50,129 bases of DNA from an uncultured Eubacteriales bacterium (lineage in GTDB: Bacteria; Bacillota; Clostridia; Oscillospirales; CAG-272): contig CAKSDP010000014.1 of assembly GCA_934446065.1 (NCBI GenBank), positions 1-50,129 on the forward strand. Reading direction: 5' to 3'. The notes beneath the pieces were generated by a model that searched no databases, was not told the DNA's origin, and worked only from the letters and a program-made list of their open reading frames with translations. Every line of letters starts with the position of its first letter. Positions within the stretch are counted from its first letter, which is position 1. Positions 17,061 to 25,625 of the stretch are shown here, piece after piece. The translations under genes were made by a program, and so were the position numbers.

Positions 17061-19082
17061 ATGGGTCTGTTTTCATCAGGAAAAAAGTCTTCAAAGAACG
17101 ACAGTGCCGACGAACTTTTTGCGGCTGCGGAAGCTGCACACGAGAAGGACAATTACAAAAAAGCTGCGGAGCTTTACAGAAAAGCCGCCGATCTCGGCCA
17201 TGTCATGAGCATGGTTTACCTTGCGTATTCCTATCGCTTCGGCGAGGGCGTCCGTGAGGATGCAAATGAAGCGCTGAAATGGTATCAAGCGGCATATCGG
17301 AACGGATACCGCAAGGCTGCGGGAAACATCGGAGCCATGTACCACTATGATGAGATAAGCAGTGCGGATAACGATGAGATCGAGGAGCTCTTGCTTGAAG
17401 GTGCCGCAAACGATAACAACAAAACCTACATTCCCCTTGCCGAGCGTTACTATTTTCCGAAATACGGGCACGAAAACTCCAAGCTTGCCGCATACTGGGC
17501 GTACCGCGCCTATACGGCGGAGCTCACACACGGCAGCTACTACATGGGGCTGTTTTATTACTACGGCGATTTCTTCCCGAAAGCGCCCGCTTTTGCTAAA
17601 TACTATCTTGAGAAGTTCGTCGATCTCGGTGGGGACACGGACGTATCCGATATGCTTGAGGACGAAGCGCTCAAAAAGGTAACCGCGGTCAAGCCTCCGA
17701 AACCGTTTGGCGATACTTTGCCGGACAACTTCTTCGACTGTGAGGATCCCGAGGAGCTGCTTGAGCGGGGCGGCGCTTTGCTGAACGGGTATGATGCCGA
17801 CAAGAATCCCGTGAAGCAGGATATAGAGGGCGGAATGGCGCTTATCCGGAACGCTGCCGAGCAGGGATACGCAAAAGCTCAGACAGTGCTCGGGCTGTGC
17901 TACGAAGAAACAGACAAGCCGTGTCCCACGTTCGCCGAGGACGGCAGTCTCGATATTTACAAAAGCGACGTGAAGCAGTTCCTGTATTGGCTGACAAAGG
18001 CAGCCGACGGGGGCGAGGTTCTGGCGCTCGACATGCTGATCCCCCTGTTCAGGGACGGCAAGGGCGGCGTGGAGAAAAATCGCATACTTGCCGATATGTA
18101 CAGCGATCTACGGCAAAAGATCACCGGCGAGCCTTATCGGGATAAAAATGAGGGGCGGAAAACGTACCCGAACGGGTACAATCTGATAACCTTTGACAAC
18201 GGAGACGTATACGAGGGCAATATATCGGAAGGTATGTTCCACGGTCAGGGCAAATACACGTCTCACAACGGATTGGTATACGAGGGCTGTTTTGTATTCA
18301 ATGTACCCAAGGGGGACGGCAAGCTGTACTATCCGAATATGTATACCTACGTCGGAGATATAAACGATTATAAACCGGACGGGTACGGAACAAGAAGAGA
18401 TGTTGACGGCACGACCGTGCGCGGAATGTGGAAGAACGGTTTGCCGAACGGTCTTATCAGCCATTATTTCCCGAACAAAGACATATACATCGGTGAAGCA
18501 AATAACGGTGATTTCATCGGTATCGGGGTGTATTTGTCACCGAACGGCGATATATCTGCCGGCGAGTTCAACAACGAATGCCTGACGCGTAGCGAAGTTA
18601 TGAAGTATAAAAACTCGTTCAAGCGAATCACGTCAGGCAAGACGGAATATTACGGGCAGATCGCACCGGGATACATAAACGGGGAGTCAGTCGATTGCCC
18701 GAACGGGTACGGTGAGAGATACAGAAACGGCGGATATGAGCTTGGCATTTTCAAGGACTCACATCTGATCCACGGTGCGAGCTATTTCAACAACATATTG
18801 AAATACGGAGACTTCGACGAAAACGGAAATCTTAACGGCGAAGGCACGGTGATATTTGTCACCGAGGAGGGGCTTGTAAGCTACAAGGGCACATTCCTTG
18901 AAAACCGTTATCACGGAAAAGGGATCTACACACGCACCGACGGTCAGAGCTTCCTCGCGCTTTGGGACGACAGCGAGCCTGTCCGCATAGAGCAGAGATG
19001 GGCGGCAAACGGCTCGGAGACAAAAAATCTTGCCTACACCGGCTGCAAAGAGGACGAAGGATTATTATGTGTTTTGGGGTAA
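17061..19082 (+). CDS. Sel1-like repeat and MORN repeat protein
   Basis: 673 residues, no signal peptide or membrane helix. The N-terminal half has Sel1/TPR-type helical repeats (AAELYRKAADLGHVMSMVYL, ALKWYQAAYRNGYRKAAGNI, GMALIRNAAEQGYAKAQTVL). The C-terminal half (about 360-650) has MORN-type beta-hairpin repeats (DVYEGNISEGMFHGQGKYTS, LVYEGCFVFNVPKGDGKLYY, KGTFLENRYHGKGIYT). Both are protein- or membrane-binding scaffolds, so an adaptor role is likely, but no partner can be named. It is a single-gene unit with its own promoter and terminator. Confidence 0.85.
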   Translation: MGLFSSGKKSSKNDSADELFAAAEAAHEKDNYKKAAELYRKAADLGHVMSMVYLAYSYRFGEGVREDANEALKWYQAAYRNGYRKAAGNIGAMYHYDEISSADNDEIEELLLEGAANDNNKTYIPLAERYYFPKYGHENSKLAAYWAYRAYTAELTHGSYYMGLFYYYGDFFPKAPAFAKYYLEKFVDLGGDTDVSDMLEDEALKKVTAVKPPKPFGDTLPDNFFDCEDPEELLERGGALLNGYDADKNPVKQDIEGGMALIRNAAEQGYAKAQTVLGLCYEETDKPCPTFAEDGSLDIYKSDVKQFLYWLTKAADGGEVLALDMLIPLFRDGKGGVEKNRILADMYSDLRQKITGEPYRDKNEGRKTYPNGYNLITFDNGDVYEGNISEGMFHGQGKYTSHNGLVYEGCFVFNVPKGDGKLYYPNMYTYVGDINDYKPDGYGTRRDVDGTTVRGMWKNGLPNGLISHYFPNKDIYIGEANNGDFIGIGVYLSPNGDISAGEFNNECLTRSEVMKYKNSFKRITSGKTEYYGQIAPGYINGESVDCPNGYGERYRNGGYELGIFKDSHLIHGASYFNNILKYGDFDENGNLNGEGTVIFVTEEGLVSYKGTFLENRYHGKGIYTRTDGQSFLALWDDSEPVRIEQRWAANGSETKNLAYTGCKEDEGLLCVLG

Positions 19083-19096
19083 CACCCGGGCATATG

Positions 19097-19130
19097 AAAA
19101 TGGACTGCCGACACGGCAGTCCATTTCTTT
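19097..19130. terminator. Terminator between Sel1-MORN gene and plsY
   Basis: Stem AAATGGACTGCC / GGCAGTCCATTT with a 5-nt loop and T-rich tail. It is 15 bp after the plus-strand stop and immediately past the plsY stop on the other strand. Confidence 0.85.
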
Positions 19131-19132
19131 AT

Positions 19133-19783
19133 TCAGTTAAGTATTCCCTTTGAGTTTTCCTCTGATACCGCATCATCCGACGCAGCACCGTCGCGTGCAC
19201 GCTCCACCGTCTCCGCTCTCTCCGGAGACAGGATATGCCTGAGTGCGACGAGTGCCGCGATGAGCGCACAGCCGAAAGCGACCGAGCCATAGCGCACCAA
19301 GACGAGCGACAGGACACCGAAGCTTGTGAATGTCACGACGGAGAGACGCCTGTTCGGGCGCACACGCACGATGAGCAGAAAGAAAAGATACAGCACCGCA
19401 AGAAGCACAAACGGAGTGATTATCGGGAAAAGACCGATCGTCACGCCGAACGCGGCGGCTATTCCCTTCCCGCCCGCGAATTTTCTGAATATCGGAAAGA
19501 TGTGGCCGAGGACCGGCGCCGCCATAACGAGCGCAAATGTCCACTTGCCGGAATCAAGCGCCCTGTGCGCAAAGAACACGGGGAGCGCCCCTTTGAGAAG
19601 ATCAAGCACAAGCGCCGTCATGCCGATAGCCCATCCGGCTTTTGCCACGCAGTTTGAAACGCCCGGATTCCTGTCCCGCGCGTCCTCCGTTATGTCGATC
19701 CTGCGGAGCCAGAGCGGAAGATAGTACGCAAAAAGTATACTGCCGCACAGATAGCCGAGAAGCAGATAAAACGTCAGCGTCAT
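19133..19783 (-). CDS. plsY: Glycerol-3-phosphate acyltransferase PlsY
   Basis: 216 residues, polytopic membrane enzyme that acylates glycerol-3-phosphate from acyl-phosphate, the first step of phospholipid synthesis. Family motifs are present: GSILFAYY (motif 1 region), DLLKGALPV, and the Gly-rich KFAGGKGIAAAFGV. The C-terminal 30 residues are charged and longer than in minimal PlsY. Its start overlaps the end of the upstream glycosyltransferase by 4 bp, linking phospholipid precursor and glycolipid synthesis in one operon. Confidence 0.93.
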   Translation of the reverse strand: MTLTFYLLLGYLCGSILFAYYLPLWLRRIDITEDARDRNPGVSNCVAKAGWAIGMTALVLDLLKGALPVFFAHRALDSGKWTFALVMAAPVLGHIFPIFRKFAGGKGIAAAFGVTIGLFPIITPFVLLAVLYLFFLLIVRVRPNRRLSVVTFTSFGVLSLVLVRYGSVAFGCALIAALVALRHILSPERAETVERARDGAASDDAVSEENSKGILN

Positions 19784-20913
19784 ACCGTCACCCCCGCACC
19801 GTTCTCGATGAAATCCGCGATATCTTCGGCTGCGTTTCCGCGAATAAAGCGGTGCTGCTCACGGACCAATGATTCGCGAAGCTTTGCGTCAAAGAGCAAA
19901 CGTACACCCGCAGCAGCCTGTGAATGTGCGGCTGCGCCCGACACGCTCATACCGTTTTCGACAAACAAGCGACGGTTGTGCGGCTCGCAGCCGGGGATCG
20001 GGGTCATATGCACGAGTGGGACGCCCATTGTCGCCGCCTCGGTCGACGTGATACCGCCCGGCTTTGAATAGAACACGTCGCACGCCGCCATATACAGCGC
20101 GACCTTGTCGGTCCTGCCAATCACCTCTACCCGAGAGTTATTCTTGTACCTCTCGCTCATGCTGTCGCGAAGCCGTTTGTTTGAGCCGCATATTATCACG
20201 AGGTGAACGCGCTCGCCGGTCAGCTCAAGGATCGACCTTGCGAGCGAGCCAATATGACCGGCGCCCATGCTGCCGCCCATCACGACTATCAATTTGCAGA
20301 GAGGATCAAGCCCGAGCGCACGTAAGGCATCTTCACGCGTCCGCCGCATCGAGAACGCGGCAGACACGGGAATACCGAACGGAAGCAGCGTCTCCCGAGC
20401 GATCCCGCGCCGCACGAAATCATCCGCGCATCCCTCCGACGGAATCACCGTATAGTCACACGCCTCCTCCTCGAAAAAAGGAGTGCAGGTATAATCGGTT
20501 GCAACCGCAAGCGTCAGCGGCAGTCGGATCCCGCGCCGCTTCATCTCTGTCAGCGCAAGCGCGGGGAACGTGTGCGGAGCCACGATCGCGTCGCACGGAT
20601 GCTCTCTCAGATACGCCTCAAGTCCGGGGATCACGCGCGCACAGGCGAAGTACACCGGTGAGCGCAGCCCGAGCTTGTGTCCGGCGCTGCTGACCGCACG
20701 TCCGAGAGCATACGTACAGCCGAACGCTGCGGGAGCTATCTTGACCATTCCGATATACGTTCCGCTGACGTATGATGAGACTTTTTTCCCCGCAAGCGCA
20801 AGAAAATCCACCACATCCGCAGTATGACCGCGGCGGCGGAGCTCCTCGGCAACAGCTCGTCCGGCGGAGTTATGCCCGCCGCCCATATTACACGACAGTA
20901 TGAGTATGTGCAT
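19780..20913 (-). CDS. Diacylglycerol glycosyltransferase, MGDG-synthase/UgtP family
   Basis: 377 residues, GT28 fold related to MurG. It begins MHILILSCNMGGGHNSAGRA, the Gly-rich loop typical of MGDG synthases and processive diacylglycerol glucosyltransferases. The donor-site region carries VMGGSMGAGH and KPGGITSTEA. The start at 20913 is chosen because GGAGGGG lies just upstream; a longer in-frame start at 20958 would lie at the promoter -10 region. It shares an operon with plsY. The expected product is a glycosyl-diacylglycerol, a membrane glycolipid and possible lipoteichoic acid anchor; the sugar cannot be read from sequence. Confidence 0.88.
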   Translation of the reverse strand: MHILILSCNMGGGHNSAGRAVAEELRRRGHTADVVDFLALAGKKVSSYVSGTYIGMVKIAPAAFGCTYALGRAVSSAGHKLGLRSPVYFACARVIPGLEAYLREHPCDAIVAPHTFPALALTEMKRRGIRLPLTLAVATDYTCTPFFEEEACDYTVIPSEGCADDFVRRGIARETLLPFGIPVSAAFSMRRTREDALRALGLDPLCKLIVVMGGSMGAGHIGSLARSILELTGERVHLVIICGSNKRLRDSMSERYKNNSRVEVIGRTDKVALYMAACDVFYSKPGGITSTEAATMGVPLVHMTPIPGCEPHNRRLFVENGMSVSGAAAHSQAAAGVRLLFDAKLRESLVREQHRFIRGNAAEDIADFIENGAGVTV

Positions 20914-20948
20914 CGGAATCCCCTCCTGCTCTTCTGAATTATATGACA

Positions 20949-20977
20949 AGTATACCATAACATCTGCGCAAAATCAA
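20949..20977 (-). promoter_or_regulatory. Promoter of the glycolipid/plsY operon
   Basis: Minus-strand TTGATT (20972-20977) and TATACT (20949-20954) with a 17 bp spacer, about 35 bp upstream of the chosen start. Confidence 0.65.
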
Positions 20978-21019
20978 CTCAAACCGACTCAAATGATGGC
21001 AAACATATTGCCCCCGTAC

Positions 21020-21048
21020 TTGAAAATACGCCACGGAAGTGGTAAAAT
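21020..21048 (+). promoter_or_regulatory. Promoter of the MATE gene
   Basis: TTGAAA (21020-21025) and TAAAAT (21043-21048) with a 17 bp spacer. It supports the start at 21096 over the in-frame ATG at 21051. Confidence 0.65.
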
Positions 21049-21095
21049 AAATGTGTACTGTGCAGAATCGATACGGCACTTTGAAAGGAACTTTT

Positions 21096-22472
21096 ATGGC
21101 GGCTGACACGAAGAAACTTGATATGCTGAACGGACCGATCTGGAACAAGCTTCCGAGATTTGCGCTGCCCGTTGCTGCGACGGCAATGCTTGAGCAGCTG
21201 TTTAACGCGTCCGACATTGCAGTCGTAGGAAATTTCACTGGTGACAACAGCACGGCTGCCGTCGCGGCAGTCGGAGCAAATGCTCCCGTTATCGGACTTA
21301 TAGTCAATCTATTTATAGGAATATCGCTCGGTGCGAACGTCGTCATCTCAAATGCGATCGGCCGAAAGGACAAGGACAGTGTAAGCCGTTCGGTACATAC
21401 GTCAGTCCTCATGGCGCTTATATGCGGAGTTGCGGTCGCGATCCTCGGCGAGCTTTTTGCCGGGACGCTTCTGAGCGCGATAAACGTCCCGCCCGACGTT
21501 CTCCCCTCCGCCATTCTGTATCTGCGGATCTACTTTATCGGTATGCCGGTAATTCTCCTTTACAACTTTGAAGCGGCGATATTCCGCAGCATCGGTGACA
21601 CCAAGGTTCCTCTCGCGGCGCTCGCCGTATCGGGAGTGCTGAACGTCATTCTGAATCTGTTTTTCGTCATAGTCCTCGGCATGACGGTTGACGGGGTCGC
21701 CGTCGCAACCGTCATATCAAACACGGTCAGCGCGGCGATACTGTTCCGGCGCCTCATGGTGTCCGACAAATGGGTAAGACTTTACCCGCGCCGTCTCTCG
21801 ATCGATCCGCAGAGCCTTCGTCTTATTCTGAAGATCGGGCTTCCCGCGGGAATACAGAGCGCGGTATTCGCGCTGTCGAACATCGTCATACAGTCCGCGA
21901 TCAACAGCCTCGGCAAGATCGTTATGGCTGCCTCGAGCGCTGCGTACAACATTGAAATATTCGCATACTACGTCATGAACTCGTTCAGTCAGGCGTGCAC
22001 GACATTTGTCGGTCAGAATTACGGTGCCGGAAAGATCGACAGGTGCAAAAAGACGTTCGTTCTGTCGCTCATAGAGGACGCGATCGCCTCCGGCACGGCA
22101 ATATTTATCGTACTCCTGTTCGGACACACTCTCTTGTCAGTATTCGACAGTGACCCCGAAGTCATACGCATCGGCTACATAAGACTTGCCGTTATATTCT
22201 TTGCGTATATCTTCAGCATGCTGTACGAGGTGATGTCCGGGTATATGCGCGGCTTCGGCATATCCCTTGTGCCCGCGATACTCACGACGATCGGCGTCTG
22301 CGGAGTGCGCATTGCGTGGATCAAGCTTGTGTTCCCGCACAGCAGCACGTTCGAGACGATCATGACGGCATATCCGATAAGTCTTGCCACGACGGCTCTG
22401 CTGATATTTGCGGCGCTTATCGTATACCGACCGTCGCGCCGTTTTGCCGCACAGAACAAAGACATTAAGTAA
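21096..22472 (+). CDS. MATE-family efflux transporter
   Basis: 458 residues, about 12 membrane helices, a cation-coupled multidrug/toxin exporter. Typical features are the N-terminal LPRFALPVAATAMLEQLFN, the first-half SAVFALSNIVIQSAINSLG-type helix, and TTFVGQNYGAGK, the second-half family motif. ATG 21096 sits behind GAAAGGAAC. A dehydrogenase gene follows 85 bp downstream and may be co-transcribed. The substrate is unknown. Confidence 0.92.
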   Translation: MAADTKKLDMLNGPIWNKLPRFALPVAATAMLEQLFNASDIAVVGNFTGDNSTAAVAAVGANAPVIGLIVNLFIGISLGANVVISNAIGRKDKDSVSRSVHTSVLMALICGVAVAILGELFAGTLLSAINVPPDVLPSAILYLRIYFIGMPVILLYNFEAAIFRSIGDTKVPLAALAVSGVLNVILNLFFVIVLGMTVDGVAVATVISNTVSAAILFRRLMVSDKWVRLYPRRLSIDPQSLRLILKIGLPAGIQSAVFALSNIVIQSAINSLGKIVMAASSAAYNIEIFAYYVMNSFSQACTTFVGQNYGAGKIDRCKKTFVLSLIEDAIASGTAIFIVLLFGHTLLSVFDSDPEVIRIGYIRLAVIFFAYIFSMLYEVMSGYMRGFGISLVPAILTTIGVCGVRIAWIKLVFPHSSTFETIMTAYPISLATTALLIFAALIVYRPSRRFAAQNKDIK

Positions 22473-22557
22473 ACGCGCAGCGTTTTACCTCTTGCGCCTG
22501 ATACCGGGCAAAAATCCCACACAAAGTCGGCGCAGTTTTACAGAAAGGCAGTGAATT

Positions 22558-23523
22558 ATGGCAGAGCGCAGTACGGTGCCGAACATACTTGTGCTTGTGC
22601 ACGCGGATGACGCGGTGCGCGAGCGTCTTCGAGCCTTTGGCGGGTGCAATATTATCTTTGCCGACAAATGCGGCGTAACCGAGGAGGTCGTCCGCGTCGC
22701 CGATGCGATGATCGGCGAGCCGACGCCCGAGCAGCTGCGCTCGGCGGAGTCACTCAGGTGGCTCCAGCTCACATGGGCTGGCGCCGACAGATACACTGCG
22801 ATGCCGGAGCTTGCCGAAAGCGTCACGCTCACAAACGCTTCCGGCGCGTTCGGCGAAATTATTTCGGAATACGTCATCGGTACGGCGATATCGCACTTCC
22901 GCAGGTTTGCAAAGTACGGCAAGCTGCAAAGGCTTCACAGGTGGCAGAAGCTTTGCGGCTCCTCACTTTCCGGCAAATGCGCGCTGATACTCGGCACGGG
23001 CGACATCGGAGCTTGTGTTGCGCGCCGTATGCGAATGTTTGGAGTGCACACCGTCGGGGTAAACCGCAGCGGTAGCGCAAGCGGCGATTTTCACGAACTG
23101 CACAGCATTCGTGCGCTTGACAGCCTTATTGGCACAGCCGATATTATCGTTGGTTGCCTGCCGGGAACGCCCGAAACGGCGGGGCTTATAACGCCCGCGC
23201 GTCTCGCGCTCATGAAGAAAGATTCACTGTTTATAAACGTCGGGCGCGGAAGTCTTGTATCGTGCGATGATCTTGCGGCGGCGCTAACGGCGGGACGCCC
23301 CGGAGGTGCGGTAATAGATGTCGCCGACACAGAGCCGATCCCCGACGACTCCCCGATTTGGGATATGGAAAACGTAATGATAACGCCGCATATCGCGGGA
23401 CCGAGCTTCAGCGGTGACGCATCCACGACCGAGAAGATCTGGGATATATGCGAGGAAAACATACGTCGGTTTCTCGACGGACGTGAGCTTTTACACAAAG
23501 TTGATCGCGCACTCGGATACTGA
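22558..23523 (+). CDS. D-isomer-specific 2-hydroxyacid dehydrogenase
   Basis: 321 residues, NAD(P)-dependent. The Rossmann part shows LILGTGDIGACVARRMRMFG, then CLPGTPETAGLI, FINVGRGSLV with the catalytic Arg, VADTEPIP with the Glu, and MITPHIAG with the His. The N-terminal substrate domain is short and diverged (LRWLQLTWAGADRY), placing it among the less characterised GhrA-like members rather than lactate or phosphoglycerate dehydrogenases. GAAAGG precedes ATG 22558, and a strong terminator follows. The substrate is unknown. Confidence 0.88.
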   Translation: MAERSTVPNILVLVHADDAVRERLRAFGGCNIIFADKCGVTEEVVRVADAMIGEPTPEQLRSAESLRWLQLTWAGADRYTAMPELAESVTLTNASGAFGEIISEYVIGTAISHFRRFAKYGKLQRLHRWQKLCGSSLSGKCALILGTGDIGACVARRMRMFGVHTVGVNRSGSASGDFHELHSIRALDSLIGTADIIVGCLPGTPETAGLITPARLALMKKDSLFINVGRGSLVSCDDLAAALTAGRPGGAVIDVADTEPIPDDSPIWDMENVMITPHIAGPSFSGDASTTEKIWDICEENIRRFLDGRELLHKVDRALGY

Positions 23524-23536
23524 CAGACTTACAGCA

Positions 23537-23578
23537 AAAAATCGGGAGCCGCACGTTTGTGCGGCTCCCGATTTTCTT
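23537..23578. terminator. Bidirectional terminator after the dehydrogenase gene
   Basis: Perfect stem AATCGGGAGCCGCAC / GTGCGGCTCCCGATT, 4-nt loop, A-rich and T-rich flanks, between convergent genes. Confidence 0.92.
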
Positions 23579-23598
23579 TGGTCTCGACGATCCGTATT

Positions 23599-24402
23599 TT
23601 ATTTTTCGGGGAAGAAGAATCCAACCGTCATGTCAAGATAATTCTGTCCGCTGTATCCCGGATATTTTGCCCCGACCTTCTTCTTCATCTCACCCGCGTC
23701 GGCACTTCCCTCCGCGATGAGCTGAAGCTCGTGCAGATAGTCGATCTTTGTCTGCGCATCCTTGAGATCCTCCGGCGTATAGTGGGATGTGAGCACAAGA
23801 TCAAATCCGCGGTCGATATATTCCTTGAGCTGTGCCGCAATTGCATCCGCGTGAGCGCTTCCGGCTACAATCGAGTGGCAGTCATGCCCCATCATGTGTG
23901 TGTAAACACAGTTGATCTCGGGGATCTCGATGTCATATGCCTCGCCGTTTGACGCAATGGAGAATTTGATTCCCGCAAGCTCAATCTCGCCGTCATCAAG
24001 AACTACGTCCGCCGCCGCAAGAGACGAGTCAAAGATCTCGCCGAACGCCGACTTGAAGTTTGCGACAAGTCCCGCACCGCCGCCGGTAGTGTTGTAGGCA
24101 ACCGACGACTTCGTTCCGTAAACGGGAACGTCAGGCAGGAACGATGCACCTGCGGCATGGTATGCGACAAGCTTCGCCTCAACGGTTATGCCCTCACCGG
24201 AAAGATACTCCGTCAGCTCAGATATATTGTCAAAGAAGCACGGAAGCTCGATCGTTACACCGCGCCCGTCTTTGACTGCGACGAACACCTCGTCGTCAAT
24301 GAGGTCATTTGTCTTATAAGCGTAAAGCTTTATCTCACCGAAATCGTATATTGCGATCTCTCCGTGTCCGAGCGCCTTTTTTGTGTATGTGTTTTTGTTC
24401 AT
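23599..24402 (-). CDS. MBL-fold-like protein lacking the canonical metal motif
   Basis: 267 residues from ATG 24402, which follows CAAAGG. The sequence (KTNDLIDDEVFVAVKDGRG, YTHMMGHDCHSIVAG, LVLTSHYTPEDLKDAQTKI) matches a clostridial family annotated as MBL-fold hydrolases, but I see no HxHxDH metal-binding motif, only scattered His. It may therefore be inactive or use another chemistry. It is divergent from an HxlR regulator across a 314-bp gap full of GTTAC/GTAAC half-sites, so it is a likely regulatory target. The function is not established. Confidence 0.65.
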   Translation of the reverse strand: MNKNTYTKKALGHGEIAIYDFGEIKLYAYKTNDLIDDEVFVAVKDGRGVTIELPCFFDNISELTEYLSGEGITVEAKLVAYHAAGASFLPDVPVYGTKSSVAYNTTGGGAGLVANFKSAFGEIFDSSLAAADVVLDDGEIELAGIKFSIASNGEAYDIEIPEINCVYTHMMGHDCHSIVAGSAHADAIAAQLKEYIDRGFDLVLTSHYTPEDLKDAQTKIDYLHELQLIAEGSADAGEMKKKVGAKYPGYSGQNYLDMTVGFFFPEK

Positions 24403-24476
24403 TTTTTGTAACCTTTGCCTTTCGCTGTGTGTAATGTTATCCGCCGAGCGGCCGTCCTCTGCGGCTTTCTGACTAT

Positions 24477-24504
24477 ATTGTAGCACAAAGCGAAAATTTG
24501 TAAA
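24477..24504 (-). promoter_or_regulatory. Promoter of the MBL-like gene
   Basis: Minus-strand TTTACA (24499-24504) and TACAAT (24477-24482) with a 16 bp spacer. The GTTAC/GTAAC cluster begins about 22 bp upstream of its -35 box. Confidence 0.5.
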
Positions 24505-24526
24505 GTACGCACAATATTGTGCCGTA

Positions 24527-24573
24527 GTTACGGGGAAGTAACCATTGGCAGTTACCGCAAGGTAAGAATTACC
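24527..24573. promoter_or_regulatory. Cluster of GTTAC/GTAAC half-sites, candidate HxlR operators
   Basis: GTTAC at 24527-24531, GTAAC at 24538-24542, GTTACC at 24551-24556, and the perfect inverted repeat GGTAAGAATTACC at 24561-24573. A further GGTTACC at 24681-24687 sits between the -10 box and start codon of the HxlR gene. This is consistent with autoregulation and control of both divergent genes. Confidence 0.5.
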
Positions 24574-24642
24574 GATGCGCAGGACTTTGCGGAACGCCAG
24601 CGGATTCAAAAAATTTTTTAATATTTTTCAAGATTTATATTA

Positions 24643-24671
24643 TTGACACCGTTCGGGATGTATGCTACAAT
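24643..24671 (+). promoter_or_regulatory. Promoter of the HxlR-redox operon
   Basis: TTGACA (24643-24648) and TACAAT (24666-24671) with a 17 bp spacer and a TGC extension before the -10. This is a strong promoter whose transcript start lies just before the GGTTACC site, suggesting repression. Confidence 0.75.
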
Positions 24672-24716
24672 CAGATACAAGGTTACCAATTGATACTGTG
24701 GAAAGAGGAGATATAC

Positions 24717-25052
24717 ATGAATCACACAAAGGACGCAAGCGAACTGCCGGCGTGTCCGGTCGAAACAACGCTATCGCTTATCGGTGACAAATGGAAGGTG
24801 CTGATCCTGCGCGATCTTATGCCGGGGACAAAGCGCTTCGGCGAGCTTCGGCGCTCCATCGGCACGGTATCGCAGAAGGTGCTCACCGCTCAGCTTCGCG
24901 ACATGGAAGAAAACGGGCTTGTATGCCGCAAGGTATATGCGGAGGTGCCGCCGAGAGTGGAGTATTCCCTGACCGAGCGGGGTCAAAGCTTGCAGCCAAT
25001 TCTTGATGCCATGCGCGATTGGGGCGCGGAATACAAAGCGTCGCTCGGATAA
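24717..25052 (+). CDS. HxlR-family winged-helix regulator
   Basis: 111 residues; a strong GAGGAG precedes ATG 24717. It has the family N-terminus PACPVETTLSLIGDKWKVLI and the winged-helix core FGELRRSIGTVSQKVLTAQL followed by VPPRVEYSLTERG. The conserved Cys in the CPVE motif is the redox-sensing thiol in relatives such as YodB and HypR, which fits the thiol-disulfide genes that follow. It is the first gene of a probable four-gene operon, and GTTAC/GTAAC repeats near its promoter suggest autoregulation. Its inducing signal is inferred, not shown. Confidence 0.9.
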   Translation: MNHTKDASELPACPVETTLSLIGDKWKVLILRDLMPGTKRFGELRRSIGTVSQKVLTAQLRDMEENGLVCRKVYAEVPPRVEYSLTERGQSLQPILDAMRDWGAEYKASLG

Positions 25053-25080
25053 ATCCCAATCGGATCGGAGGCTTACACAA

Positions 25081-25308
25081 ATGAAAATTACGCTTAATCC
25101 CGACGAGAATATCGTCAAAGCGGTAAAAGAGGGGCTTCGCCGAACCGGCGGCTACTGCCCGTGCAGGCTCGAGCGCAAGCCGGAATACAAATGCATCTGC
25201 GATGAGTTCAAAGCGCAGATGGCAGACCCCGATTTTGAGGGATACTGCCACTGTATGCTTTATTACAAATCAAAGGACGATGAAAAAGGAGAGACGGAAA
25301 ATGGCTGA
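25081..25308 (+). CDS. Ferredoxin-thioredoxin reductase catalytic-type subunit
   Basis: 75 residues. Three Cys-x-Cys pairs, C26-P-C28, C38-I-C40 and C56-H-C58, match the FTR beta-subunit family (PF02943), which holds a 4Fe-4S cluster next to a redox-active disulfide and passes electrons from ferredoxin to thioredoxin. GGYCPCRL and GYCHCMLYYK are the hallmark segments. No variable (alpha) subunit is nearby, as in many anaerobes. It lies 28 bp after the HxlR gene and overlaps the thioredoxin start by 8 bp, so the two are translationally coupled and probably act as donor and acceptor. Confidence 0.9.
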   Translation: MKITLNPDENIVKAVKEGLRRTGGYCPCRLERKPEYKCICDEFKAQMADPDFEGYCHCMLYYKSKDDEKGETENG

Positions 25309-25621
25309 AATTGAAATTACCAAGGATAACTTTGAGAGCGAGGTCGTGTCATCCGATGTGCCTGTGCTGCTCGATTTTTGGGCTGAATGGTGCGGTCCGT
25401 GCAGGATGCTTGCGCCTGTTGTAGCCGAGATCGCCGAGGATTACGACGGCAGAGCAAAGGTCGGCAAGGTCAATGTTGACAAGGAAATCGAGCTTGCCGC
25501 AGAATTCAGAGTCGCAAGCATACCGATGCTTGTAGTGATGAAGGGCGGCGAGGTCGCGGCAAAGTCAGTCGGCTATCAGCCGAAAGAGGATGTTGCGGCT
25601 CTGCTCGATCAGGCGCTGTAA
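25301..25621 (+). CDS. trxA: Thioredoxin
   Basis: 106 residues with the canonical active site in FWAEWCGPCRMLAPV and the cis-Pro loop ASIPMLVV. It is a cytosolic dithiol reductant. The ATG at 25301 lies within the last codons of the FTR gene and has GGAGA upstream. Coupling to an FTR-type subunit rather than to NADPH thioredoxin reductase suggests this thioredoxin is reduced by ferredoxin. Confidence 0.95.
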   Translation: MAEIEITKDNFESEVVSSDVPVLLDFWAEWCGPCRMLAPVVAEIAEDYDGRAKVGKVNVDKEIELAAEFRVASIPMLVVMKGGEVAAKSVGYQPKEDVAALLDQAL

Positions 25622-25625
25622 CGCC

